The notes: generated by a model not told the origin, from the letters alone. 8,832 bases of DNA from Spirochaetaceae bacterium (GCA_030633365.1 DAOVSY010000104.1:1-8832); one strand, 5' to 3'; counted from the first letter of the stretch, positions 1 through 7,463 are shown. Program-made: numbers and translations.

Positions 1-358
1 CACAAATGGAAGAATTGAAGACCTGAGAGAAGCAGCCTCTGTTCTTAAAGGCAATAAAATTAGTTCTGATGTAAGAGGAATTCTTTCTCCTGCAACTCCC
101 GCCGTTTACAAGCAGGCTATGAAAGAAGGTCTGATTGATATATTTATGGATGCCGGATTTTGTGTAACAAATCCAACCTGTGGAGCATGTCTGGGTATGA
201 GTAATGGAGTTCTTGCAAGTGGTGAAGTTTGTGCTTCCACTACAAATAGAAATTTTAACGGTAGAATGGGAAAAGGTGGAATGGTTCATCTTATGAGCCC
301 TGCTGTTGCAGCTGCAACCTCAATTACCGGATACATAACTACCCCTGATAAACTGTAA
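1..358 (+). CDS. leuC: 3-isopropylmalate dehydratase-type large subunit (LeuC/homoaconitase family), 3' end only
   Basis: This is the C-terminal 118 residues of an aconitase-superfamily large subunit; the 5' part lies outside the window. The reading frame is open from base 2 and begins [12 protein letters not shown], which is the sequence that follows the first cluster cysteine in the family's conserved SCTNG motif. That cysteine codon would end at base 1. The other two [4Fe-4S] ligands are seen in PTCGACLGM (cysteine codons at 179 and 188). The conserved NRNFNGRMG stretch and the [14 protein letters not shown] end are typical of LeuC-type proteins of about 420 residues. With the small subunit encoded 29 bases downstream it would form a cytoplasmic hydro-lyase that isomerises a 2- or 3-hydroxy tricarboxylate-like acid. 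Isopropylmalate, homocitrate or citrate are all possible substrates, because this family is poorly resolved by sequence. The family call is secure; the exact substrate is not. Confidence 0.93.
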   Translation, partial: TNGRIEDLREAASVLKGNKISSDVRGILSPATPAVYKQAMKEGLIDIFMDAGFCVTNPTCGACLGMSNGVLASGEVCASTTNRNFNGRMGKGGMVHLMSPAVAAATSITGYITTPDKL

Positions 359-376
359 CATTGAACCAAGCAATTT

Positions 377-382
377 AGGAGA
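377..382 (+). promoter_or_regulatory. Shine-Dalgarno site for leuD with GTG start
   Basis: AGGAGA lies 5 bases before a GTG codon at 388. It is the strong ribosome-binding site that fixes the start of the small subunit, since the codon itself is not ATG. The 29-base gap after leuC holds no hairpin, so the two subunits should share one transcript. Confidence 0.75.
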
Positions 383-387
383 TTTAA

Positions 388-909
388 GTGAAAGACTTTA
401 ACGGCCAGGTTTTATTTTTGGATAGAGCAGATATTAATACCGATGAGATAATTCCAGCAAAATATCTTACTGAAATTACAAAAGCAGCTCTAAAGCCATT
501 TCTTTTGGAAGATCTTAAACTGGAAAATTTTTCACCAAAAGATATTAAAAATAAATCTATAATTATAACAAGAGAAAATTTCGGCTGCGGCTCTTCAAGA
601 GAACATGCACCCTGGGCACTGGAAGTAAATGGAATTAATCTGGTTATAGCAGAAAACTTTGCAAGAATATTTAAACAAAATATGTTTAACTGCGGGATGA
701 TGGCAATTGAATTGAATAAAGACCAAATAGATAAAATTTTTAAAACATTTGCTGGAACAGATACATCTATTGAAACAGATTTTTCAAATAGAACCCTAAA
801 AATAAAATCATCTGAAGCAAATATGGAAATTGATTTTACAGTATCAGATTTTGATAAATCACTTGTTGAAGCCGGCGGATGGATAAACTTTGCTGATAAA
901 AAATACTAG
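388..909 (+). CDS. leuD: 3-isopropylmalate dehydratase-type small subunit (LeuD)
   Basis: This 173-residue protein is the swivel-domain subunit that pairs with LeuC. Its length fits the short LeuD form found with the homoaconitase-like LeuC, rather than the about 200-residue enterobacterial form. Visible landmarks are DINTDEIIPAKYLTE (residues 15-29), the FGCGSSREHAPWAL substrate-binding segment (65-78), and NFARIFKQNMFNCGM (90-104), where the family carries its conserved FARIF motif. The residues around YLTE (26-29) correspond to the loop that governs substrate choice in archaeal and Thermus homologues. Here the loop does not read YLRT, the form I recall for homoaconitases. The enzyme may therefore be an isopropylmalate isomerase or an aconitase-like isomerase. 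Translation starts at GTG behind a good ribosome-binding site. The gene ends 15 bases from a convergent gene. Family assignment is firm; the pathway is inferred. Confidence 0.92.
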   Translation: MKDFNGQVLFLDRADINTDEIIPAKYLTEITKAALKPFLLEDLKLENFSPKDIKNKSIIITRENFGCGSSREHAPWALEVNGINLVIAENFARIFKQNMFNCGMMAIELNKDQIDKIFKTFAGTDTSIETDFSNRTLKIKSSEANMEIDFTVSDFDKSLVEAGGWINFADKKY

Positions 910-912
910 GAA

Positions 913-934
913 CCCTCTGGCCCCCTAGAGGGGG
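913..934. repeat. GC-rich inverted repeat at convergent gene junction, possible terminator
   Basis: A burst of G and C stands out in AT-rich surroundings. Two mutually exclusive hairpins can be drawn. One is CCCTCT (913-918) with AGAGGG (927-932), with an 8-base loop. The other is CCCCC (921-925) with GGGGG (930-934) around the loop TAGA. It sits between the ends of leuD (+) and the flavoprotein gene (-), where a bidirectional terminator is expected. No U-run follows directly on the + strand. On the - strand a run of six T (903 to 898) comes about 9 bases after the longer stem, so it is at best an atypical intrinsic terminator. It overlaps the stop codon and last codons of the - strand gene. 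It may instead be a copy of a dispersed intergenic repeat. Confidence 0.5.
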
Positions 935-2361
935 GAAGAAGGAACACTGGGAACAACCTGTTGTGAATCTTTTAATCTAAAAAGGATCTCATTATAATCC
1001 TGTCCTCTATCCAAAAGAACTTTGATCATTTCATTCTGAAATGTTGCACCAAGATCCACTCCCAGCCCTCTGTCAGAAAAACAAAAATAATTATAAAGCT
1101 CTTTCTTTACACCAAATTTCCATGCTCTTTCCATAAGCGGCATAGATGGAGAATCAAGATTTGGGGTCAAACTATCTGCCCATGCAATATCTGTAAGAGC
1201 ACGTTCCGGCTGATCAATAGCTTCAAATTTAATTGTTGTAAAATTTTCTTTTGGCTCAAGGGAACCTGAAATTTCCTGTACCAGACTTATTACCATATCT
1301 GCAATTGCAGGTGCAGCTGTTAAACCTGGAGAACGTATACCAATTACATTAATAAAATTTTCCGGCTGATTGTATCTCTCAATAATAAAATCATTTGTAT
1401 TTGGCTGGGCTCTGTTACCTGCATAGGTTTTGACTGTCAATCCTGTATGAAGTCCAGGAACCAGGTGTTTAGTTTTATCAAATACTTCTTTTAATCCCAG
1501 TATTGATGTTGTTAAATCATCACTTGAATTTTTATGAAGATTTACAGATGTAGGGCCAATTAAAATATCACCGGTTTCTGTAGGGACTACTAAAGCACCC
1601 TTGCTTTCTTTTGTAGGTGTTGGAAATATAATATGGTTTACATTGTAGTCAGAATGTGGTTCCAGTAGTATGTACTCACCTTTTCTGGGATGTATTTCAT
1701 ACTTATCAATTCCAGCCATTGAAGAAACTGAATCTCCAAAAAGACCAGCTGCATTTATAACAATCTTTGCAAAAACTTTCCCTTTGCTGGTATTTATCTG
1801 CTTTATATTATTTTCAGAAAGCTCAAAACCAGTAACTTCATGATCCATAAATGGTGTCACACCATTTTTTACACTATTCTTAAAAAGAAAATTTACAAAG
1901 CGCATTGGGCATATAATACCAGCCGTGGGAGCACGTAATGCACCAATGACATCCGGGTTAATATTAGGTTCAGCTTTAAGGACAGCCTGCTTATCAAGCA
2001 GTTCCACTGGAACTTTCCTAATATCCCCTTTTTGCTTCAGTTCCTTTAGATAATCCAGATCGGATTCATCAAATGCAACTACCATAGATCCGGGACGTTT
2101 TAAACCAACACCAAGTTCACTTGCCCAGTCATCGTATCGTTTATTACCTTTGGTAACCAATTTTCCCCTTAAAGAATTTTCCGGATCATCATACCCTGCG
2201 TGAATTATACCAGAGTTCCCCTTACTGGACCCTTGAGTTACCTGAACTGATTTTTCTATCAGCGCAACAGAGAGCTTATATTTACTAAGTTCATATGTTA
2301 TTCCAGTACCAACAATTCCACCACCTATTACAGCTACATCAAATACTTTATTCTCATCCAT
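925..2361 (-). CDS. FAD-dependent oxidoreductase, GlpA/LhgO-like (DAO family), lacking the BFD-type iron-sulfur domain
   Basis: This 478-residue protein has an N-terminal dinucleotide-binding fold with GGGIVG (13-18) and the acidic residue ending strand 2 (E36 in ALIEK). It also has SSKGNSGIIHAGYDDP (45-60), typical of GlpA-like and L-2-hydroxyglutarate dehydrogenase-like proteins, and the C-terminal FAD motif GIRSPGLTAAPAIA (341-354). It probably oxidises a hydroxy acid, glycerol-3-phosphate or amine/amino acid, passing electrons from FAD to a partner. Relatives of this length often end in a cysteine-rich BFD [2Fe-2S] domain. Here only C151 and C427 are present, so that cluster is absent, and about 95 C-terminal residues are of a different kind. 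No signal peptide or membrane helix is visible. The start is preceded by GAGGG, 7 bases upstream, and lies 2 bases after the stop of the preceding flavoprotein gene, so the two are probably co-translated. The last residues, VPSSPL, are encoded inside the GC-rich repeat. The substrate is unknown. Confidence 0.8.
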   Translation of the reverse strand: MDENKVFDVAVIGGGIVGTGITYELSKYKLSVALIEKSVQVTQGSSKGNSGIIHAGYDDPENSLRGKLVTKGNKRYDDWASELGVGLKRPGSMVVAFDESDLDYLKELKQKGDIRKVPVELLDKQAVLKAEPNINPDVIGALRAPTAGIICPMRFVNFLFKNSVKNGVTPFMDHEVTGFELSENNIKQINTSKGKVFAKIVINAAGLFGDSVSSMAGIDKYEIHPRKGEYILLEPHSDYNVNHIIFPTPTKESKGALVVPTETGDILIGPTSVNLHKNSSDDLTTSILGLKEVFDKTKHLVPGLHTGLTVKTYAGNRAQPNTNDFIIERYNQPENFINVIGIRSPGLTAAPAIADMVISLVQEISGSLEPKENFTTIKFEAIDQPERALTDIAWADSLTPNLDSPSMPLMERAWKFGVKKELYNYFCFSDRGLGVDLGATFQNEMIKVLLDRGQDYNEILFRLKDSQQVVPSVPSSPL

Positions 2362-2363
2362 AA

Positions 2364-3287
2364 CTATCCCTCAATCACTTTGCAAAATTCTTTTACCATT
2401 TCCGACCCTGCTTGATACTGTTTAATAAAATCAGGATTGGGTTTATTGGCATCACCAATAAAAAATAATTTTCTTTTTTTCATTTCTTCTAAAGAAAGAT
2501 CAATTCCCCAATTTTTAAGCTCCCATTCAACATCTAAATGTTCTCTCCATGGATGTTCGAGAACAAAATCTCCATCAACTGCAATACTGTCACCTGGAAT
2601 GCTAATCTGTGCAGAACCTTTTTGAACAAGCATACCTTCAAAAAGTGTATCTCCATAAACCTGTTTAAGAACAGTATTATCATAAACAGTAATATCATCC
2701 GGCCAGTTAACAGGCAGTTCCATTGGGGAAGGAGAAACAACAGTCACCGAAATACCGGACTTTTTTGCTAAAAGGGCTGTATCCAGAGTATAAAGGCTTT
2801 CTCCAAAGACAATTAATTTTTTACCAGGGTTAAAGGGATAATGTTCAATCATTTCTCCAACCTGATAACTTGTAAAAAAACGGCCCCCTCGGGATCCTGG
2901 AAGAAGATATTTCCCATACATTATCTGGGCTGCCCCTACAGCAATAATCAAATTGCTATAGCTATACTCCTCGTTTTTACCTGAATCTGTACGAACATGA
3001 ACCTTTTGTTCCTTTTGATCGATATAATAAACTCTTTTTCCGGTAAATATATGATCATTGGATTTATTCAAACCTGAAATTATTTTATCTCTATATGCAG
3101 CACCAGTATAATTCTTACTATCAAGAGAATCCTGAAGCTCTATATTTTTCATCCAGGTATTTGTATACATCAAAGTATCCCTGGCTTCAAACAAGGCAAC
3201 TCGACTGTGTCCAGTAGATAATAGAGCATTAAGAGATCCAAGTCCCGAAACACCGCCTCCAATTATTATATATTCATAATCAGACAT
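2364..3287 (-). CDS. Short NAD(P)/FAD-dependent oxidoreductase, partner of the downstream GlpA-like protein
   Basis: From the ATG at 3287 the protein has 307 residues and starts MSDYEYIIIGGGVSGLG, putting the FAD-binding GxGxxG (10-15) close to the N-terminus as usual for this fold. GGAG lies 5 bases before this ATG. A longer frame to 3386 would add 33 residues with no family resemblance. Other landmarks are NLIIAVGA (112-119), the second Rossmann segment KKLIVFGESLYTLDTALLAKK split around residues 156-176, and the FFIGDA flavin motif (275-280). The second nucleotide-binding loop is degenerate (FGES rather than GxGxxG). There is no CxxC redox disulfide and only one cysteine (C302), so NAD(P)H use is doubtful. 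The size is below the 400-plus residues of the usual GlpA-associated partner. It may be an electron-transfer or structural flavoprotein subunit for its neighbour. It is cytoplasmic as far as I can see. The fold is clear, the reaction unknown. Confidence 0.75.
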   Translation of the reverse strand: MSDYEYIIIGGGVSGLGSLNALLSTGHSRVALFEARDTLMYTNTWMKNIELQDSLDSKNYTGAAYRDKIISGLNKSNDHIFTGKRVYYIDQKEQKVHVRTDSGKNEEYSYSNLIIAVGAAQIMYGKYLLPGSRGGRFFTSYQVGEMIEHYPFNPGKKLIVFGESLYTLDTALLAKKSGISVTVVSPSPMELPVNWPDDITVYDNTVLKQVYGDTLFEGMLVQKGSAQISIPGDSIAVDGDFVLEHPWREHLDVEWELKNWGIDLSLEEMKKRKLFFIGDANKPNPDFIKQYQAGSEMVKEFCKVIEG

Positions 3288-3336
3288 ACTTACTCCATTT
3301 ATTTCTTTTAAAATATTTTTTTTAATATATACAATA

Positions 3337-3382
3337 ATTATAGGATAGTAAAGATTATATGAACAGAAACGATCATATTTAA
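3337..3382 (-). promoter_or_regulatory. Candidate promoter(s) for the flavoprotein operon
   Basis: Reading the - strand, two perfect TATAAT hexamers occur, at 3359-3354 and 3342-3337. The first has TTAAAT (3382-3377) at a 17-base spacing and the second has TGTTCA (3365-3360) at 17 bases; both -35 matches are only 3 of 6. Transcription would start some 40-60 bases before the ATG at 3287. The region is extremely AT-rich, so chance matches are likely. Confidence 0.35.
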
Positions 3383-3443
3383 TCAAAATAATACACTAAA
3401 ACACATTCTTTTTATATTTATAACTCAAACTAATACTTTCCTA

Positions 3444-3472
3444 TTGTCTTCATATTAGAGTTTTACTATGAT
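3444..3472 (+). promoter_or_regulatory. Candidate sigma-70-type promoter for the ABC importer operon
   Basis: TTGTCT (3444-3449) and TATGAT (3467-3472) are separated by exactly 17 bases and match the consensus at 4 and 5 of 6 positions. The predicted start is near 3479, about 27 bases before the binding-protein ATG. That fits its being the first gene of the operon. I see no convincing operator palindrome beyond what AT-richness produces. Confidence 0.45.
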
Positions 3473-3495
3473 TGATTATTCTTTTTAATAAAGCC

Positions 3496-3500
3496 GGGAG
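3496..3500 (+). promoter_or_regulatory. Ribosome-binding site of the binding-protein gene
   Basis: GGGAG stands 5 bases before the ATG at 3506, in a local G/C island within an otherwise very AT-rich leader. It fixes the start so that a complete lipoprotein signal peptide follows. Confidence 0.7.
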
Positions 3501-3505
3501 CCATT

Positions 3506-5332
3506 ATGTTAAAAAAGCAATTAGGAATATTTTTATTTATTAGTATAATAATATTATCTCTTCTACTTTCCTCCTGCGGAAGTAAAGAACTTTCCCTTGA
3601 AGAGATTGAATCTGTACAAAAAGTGGAAGAAAATGCTCTTCTTGCTAAAACAGTTAGTAGACTTGGTGGACAGCCCTATGCTCTGGGAAAAGTAGGGGGA
3701 ACATGGACTAGTTCTGTTACTAATGACCCCAAGACATTTAATCTTATAGTTGCTCAGTCTGATAGCGCAGCTATGGGAATAATCGGCAGTCTCTATGACT
3801 ATCTGGCAGACTATGACCCCTATACTAAAGAATGGAAACCTAATCTTGCATCTTATGAAATATTAAGTAACGAAGAAGAAGGCACCCTTGATGTCAAATT
3901 TACTTTAAAAAATAATATCTATTGGACAAATTCTAATAATGATAAAAAAATAAAAGTAAGCAGTGATGATATTTTATTCTGGTACAATGAAGTTGAAGGA
4001 GATCCTGAAACAAAATCTTCTGGATATAACGGGCAGTTTCTTACAATGGAAGACGGTTCATCAGCTCATATAGATTTAAAAAAAGTAGATGACCGGACTT
4101 TTACCTTTCACTTCCCACGTATAATTGCAAATCCAATTCTTACTGTAAATATGTATTTTGGACCCAAATATCTGTTTGAACCAGCCAAAAAGAATGGTGG
4201 AGTAGATGGAATGAAAGATCTTTTTACTGTAGATACAGATGTTACAGCACTTCCAAGTATAGGAGAAGAGTATTTAATTGAATATACTCCGGGAGTTAGA
4301 CTTGTATACACAAGAAACCCATTTTACTGGAAGCTGGATAATAACGGTACAAGCCTGCCGTATATTGAAAAAACAATTACAAAAATTGTTCCCGATCAGA
4401 ATACAGAACTATTACTTTTTAAAAGTGGTGAAAAGGATAATTATAGTATAAGACCCGAAGACCTGGAAGATCTTCTATCTACAGAGAATCCTGATTATAC
4501 TGTATATAATGGCGGGGCAGCCTTAGGTTCCACACTACTGTCTTTTAACCAAAATCCTGAACACATAGAGAATAAGTATTATCAGTGGTTTAGTAAAAAA
4601 GAATTCAGACAGGCCATGAGCAGGCTTCTTAATAGGGAAAGGATTATAAAACAGGTTTACAGAGGGCTTGCAGAACCAGCTCTTGGCTTTTTTGCAACTG
4701 CAAACCCATATTACGATGAAACAATAAAAAATAAATATACATATGATCCTCAAAAAGCTGTGGAGCTGCTGGCTTCCATAGGTATAAAACCCAATTCAGA
4801 TGGGAAAATGACAGATAAAGATGGAAATCTTGTAGAGTTTGACATTACACTTGGAGCTGATAACACCGTACGAATTGATACAGCTAATATTTTTGCAGAT
4901 GAATGTGGGAAAATTGGACTTACTGTAAATGTTAAACCCCTGGATTTTCAAAAAGTTGTAGCAATGCTAACCTCAAGCTATGACTGGCATGCTGTTATAA
5001 TTGGTCTGGGCTCTAATTACTGGCCTACACAGGGTAGTAATGTATGGCCTTCAGACGGGAACCTCCATGTCTGGAATCCACTCCAGGAAACACCAGTTAC
5101 GGAATGGGAAGCCAGAGTTGATTATCTTTACAATGAAGGTTCCTATACTGTTGATCGTGATAAAGCCAGTGAAATATGGAAAGAATATCAAAATATCCTA
5201 CTGGAACAACTTCCGGTAATATACCAGGTTCACTCTCTTGCTTTTATAAGTGTCAGAAACAAGTGGGACAATGTGTTTTACGACACCCTTGGGGGTATAG
5301 ATGGTAACTATTTATTTTTGAAAGACGAATAA
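3506..5332 (+). CDS. Peptide/nickel-type ABC importer, extracytoplasmic solute-binding lipoprotein (SBP family 5)
   Basis: This 608-residue protein begins with a lysine-bearing n-region, a hydrophobic stretch (6-21) and the lipobox LSSC with C24 as the predicted lipidated residue, so it should be anchored on the outside of the cytoplasmic membrane or in the periplasm. A glutamate-rich linker (28-42) precedes the family-5 domain. Recognisable family segments are DPKTFNL (74-80), the DYDPYTKEWKPNLA region (102-115), NPFYWKLD (271-278), EFRQAMSRLLNRERI (366-380), and a tail around WNPLQETPVTEWE (523-535) and LPVIYQVHSLAFISVRNKW (569-587). It is larger than E. coli DppA or OppA (about 510-520 mature residues) and fits the roughly 600-residue subgroup of the family. 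It is the first gene of the operon and would deliver substrate to the permeases encoded downstream. The ligand cannot be deduced; peptides are the default but sugars and other solutes occur. Confidence 0.92.
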   Translation: MLKKQLGIFLFISIIILSLLLSSCGSKELSLEEIESVQKVEENALLAKTVSRLGGQPYALGKVGGTWTSSVTNDPKTFNLIVAQSDSAAMGIIGSLYDYLADYDPYTKEWKPNLASYEILSNEEEGTLDVKFTLKNNIYWTNSNNDKKIKVSSDDILFWYNEVEGDPETKSSGYNGQFLTMEDGSSAHIDLKKVDDRTFTFHFPRIIANPILTVNMYFGPKYLFEPAKKNGGVDGMKDLFTVDTDVTALPSIGEEYLIEYTPGVRLVYTRNPFYWKLDNNGTSLPYIEKTITKIVPDQNTELLLFKSGEKDNYSIRPEDLEDLLSTENPDYTVYNGGAALGSTLLSFNQNPEHIENKYYQWFSKKEFRQAMSRLLNRERIIKQVYRGLAEPALGFFATANPYYDETIKNKYTYDPQKAVELLASIGIKPNSDGKMTDKDGNLVEFDITLGADNTVRIDTANIFADECGKIGLTVNVKPLDFQKVVAMLTSSYDWHAVIIGLGSNYWPTQGSNVWPSDGNLHVWNPLQETPVTEWEARVDYLYNEGSYTVDRDKASEIWKEYQNILLEQLPVIYQVHSLAFISVRNKWDNVFYDTLGGIDGNYLFLKDE

Positions 5333-5334
5333 AG

Positions 5335-6405
5335 ATGTTTAATCCTTTCAGGATAATTATCAGGTACTTATATAATATTAAACAGCGCAAGCCACTGTTA
5401 AGCTTTATTACAGTACGATTTTTATCTATTTTAATAATATTGTTTCTTCTTGGATTCGCGGTATTTGGGCTCATGTCTCTGGCACCGGGAGATATTGTTG
5501 ATAAATATGCTCAGCAGCAACTTCTTGCCATGACTGAATCCAGTTCCGGAGAAGAGGATCTTATATCTGAAAAACAGATAGCTTCTATAAAAAAAGAACT
5601 GGGTCTGGATCTTCCATTTTACAGTCAGTATATGCGCTGGCTTCATCAGGTTTTTATTAAACACGATCTGGGCAAATCTATGATAAGCAGGGCTCCAATA
5701 CTGTTTCTTATAAAAAGCAGATTAATAAATTCTATGATTTTAAATTTAATCTCTTTATTTTTCCTTACAGGGATATCTTTTGCCCTGGGTATTTTTTTCT
5801 CATCGAAAGTAGGAACTAAAACAGATCTTGCAGCTACATTTATTGCACTTTTTCTTCATGCGTTTCCAGGCCTTTTACTTTTAATTCTACTACAATTATT
5901 TGCAGCTCTGTCCGGACTGTTTCCTGTAACTGCATATCCGGATTTTCCATATTCAGAAGCTCCTGTAAAATTTGTTTTCTCTTATGGTCATCATATACTC
6001 CTCCCCCTCATTGGAGCTTTTCTGGGAGGTATTGGGGGTACCATGAGGATGATCCGTGCAACTATGCTGGATCAGTTGGGGCAGCCATATATTACAGCAC
6101 TCAGATCCAGAGGAATTGCAGAATGGAGAATTTATCTTGCTCATGCTTTTAGAAATACTCTCAATCCTTATATTACAAGCAGTGCAAACCTTCTTGCCAG
6201 TCTATTTTCCGGATCCTTAATCCTTGAGATTATTTTTTCCTATCCCGGAATAGGACGGCTCATGTATGATGCGGTAAGGCAGGAAGATATAAATCTGGTT
6301 CTGGCAAATATTATGTTCATATCTTTCCTTGTATTAATCGGAATGCTGATTGCTGATATTCTTCTGGCACTTGTTGATCCCAGAATAAGGTATTCCAAAA
6401 AATGA
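5335..6405 (+). CDS. ABC importer permease, DppB/OppB type
   Basis: This 356-residue inner-membrane protein is one half of the translocation channel. The binding-protein-dependent transport fold is shown by a first membrane helix (about 28-48) ending in SLAPGD (48-53), the QIASIKKELGLDLPFYSQY segment (81-99) common after helix 1 in DppB proteins, further helices at about 134-155, 165-192, 220-240, 280-300 and 320-346, and the terminal DPRIRY (348-353). The cytoplasmic EAA-type coupling loop is YITALRSRGIAEWRIYLAHA (252-271), which contacts an ATPase. Its ATG comes 2 bases after the binding-protein stop and has only a poor ribosome-binding site (AAAG). Reinitiation by ribosomes finishing the previous gene is therefore likely. 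The next methionine is at residue 47, inside helix 1, so 5335 is the only sensible start. Confidence 0.92.
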   Translation: MFNPFRIIIRYLYNIKQRKPLLSFITVRFLSILIILFLLGFAVFGLMSLAPGDIVDKYAQQQLLAMTESSSGEEDLISEKQIASIKKELGLDLPFYSQYMRWLHQVFIKHDLGKSMISRAPILFLIKSRLINSMILNLISLFFLTGISFALGIFFSSKVGTKTDLAATFIALFLHAFPGLLLLILLQLFAALSGLFPVTAYPDFPYSEAPVKFVFSYGHHILLPLIGAFLGGIGGTMRMIRATMLDQLGQPYITALRSRGIAEWRIYLAHAFRNTLNPYITSSANLLASLFSGSLILEIIFSYPGIGRLMYDAVRQEDINLVLANIMFISFLVLIGMLIADILLALVDPRIRYSKK

Positions 6406-7463
6406 GAAACTTTATGACTGCATTGCTTAAACGACCTGTAGCTTTAATATCATTTATTATTCTTATAGTTCTATATCTTGGAATGGGATTTGCAGAATTT
6501 GCAGCACCTTACACTCCAGGAACCAGTTTTGCAGATTACAGCTACCATCCTCCAAATGTAAGATGGTACAGTCAGGAGCTGGGTTTTGGACCACAGGTTC
6601 AGGGGCATGCAGTAATAAATGGAATTACCTGGGAATATGCACGAATAAAGGGAGAATATACAAGGGTTCATTTTTTTGTAAAAGGTGAACCCTACAAACT
6701 CTTTGGATTTATACCCTTTGAACGCCATTTTTTTGGTGTAGAAAAAACATCAGATTACCCTATGTATCTCATGGGTTCAGATAATCTGGGGAGAGATTTA
6801 TACTCCAGGATTATCTACGGAAGCCGAATATCTCTATCCATAGGATTTATAGGTATTTTTATTTCCATGACTCTTGCAATACTATTTGGAGGTCTTGCAG
6901 GGTTTTATGGAGGAATTACAGATTGGCTTATTATGAGATTTTCTGAGTTTTTTATACTTATACCCGGACTCTATATGATTCTTTTTCTAAGGTCTATTTT
7001 ATCCAGTTCCATGGATTCAGGACAATCATACATGATAATTACAGTAATTCTTTCCTTTGTAGGCTGGCCAGGCACTGCAAGACTAATAAGGGGTATGGTT
7101 CACAGTATAAAAAGAGAAGATTTTATCCAGAATGCCATTCTTGATGGAATCCCAGCAGTTAGTATTATATACAAACAAATAATTCCCCAAATGTCATCTA
7201 TTATTATAGTAAGTATAGCTCTGGGTATTCCCGGTTTTATATTAGGAGAAACAGTTCTTTCATATTTGGGATTAGGAATAGTTGATCCAGCAGTTAGCTG
7301 GGGCTCCCTTATTAACAGAGATATATCAACAATTAATAATCTAAAAAACTATCCATGGGTACTATTACCAGGGCTCTTTTTACTGGTAACAACTCTGGCT
7401 TTCAATTTTATTGGAGATCTTCTTAGAGATATATTTGATCCATACTATAAGGACAGACGATAA
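6402..7463 (+). CDS. ABC importer permease, DppC/OppC type
   Basis: This 353-residue inner-membrane protein is the second permease half. Helix 1 (about 11-34) is followed by an unusually long external segment (35-125, ending FIPFERHFFGVE and then MGSDNLGRDLYSRIIYGSR). E. coli DppC-type proteins have a markedly shorter segment here. GSDNLGRDLYSR (125-136) is the family hallmark of C-type permeases. The coupling loop is degenerate relative to the EAA consensus (NAILDGIPAVSIIYKQIIPQ, 244-263) but keeps the central glycine G249 and the later proline. NFIGDLLRDIFDP (335-347) is the typical end. The ATG overlaps the preceding stop as ATGA, which signals translational coupling and equal amounts of the two permeases. 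Confidence 0.92.
   Translation: MRNFMTALLKRPVALISFIILIVLYLGMGFAEFAAPYTPGTSFADYSYHPPNVRWYSQELGFGPQVQGHAVINGITWEYARIKGEYTRVHFFVKGEPYKLFGFIPFERHFFGVEKTSDYPMYLMGSDNLGRDLYSRIIYGSRISLSIGFIGIFISMTLAILFGGLAGFYGGITDWLIMRFSEFFILIPGLYMILFLRSILSSSMDSGQSYMIITVILSFVGWPGTARLIRGMVHSIKREDFIQNAILDGIPAVSIIYKQIIPQMSSIIIVSIALGIPGFILGETVLSYLGLGIVDPAVSWGSLINRDISTINNLKNYPWVLLPGLFLLVTTLAFNFIGDLLRDIFDPYYKDRR

Noticed and set aside
2437..2771. Short frames on both strands inside the short flavoprotein gene
   Set aside because: They are out-of-frame shadows of a gene with clear FAD-binding motifs, and have no plausible ribosome-binding sites or family resemblance.
3310..3341. Perfect palindromes AAAATATTTT (3310-3319) and ATAATTAT (3334-3341) as operator sites
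   Set aside because: In a stretch that is over 80% A/T, self-complementary words of this length are expected by chance.
3288..3386. N-terminal extension of the short flavoprotein by 33 residues to an ATG at 3386
   Set aside because: It would push the FAD-binding GxGxxG far from the N-terminus. The stretch is very AT-rich with non-coding character and contains the candidate -10 hexamers, and the ATG at 3287 has its own GGAG.
5283..5297. Possible hairpin ACCC-TTGG-GGGT near the end of the binding-protein gene
   Set aside because: The stem is only 4 pairs and no T-run follows, so it is unlikely to terminate or stabilise RNA.
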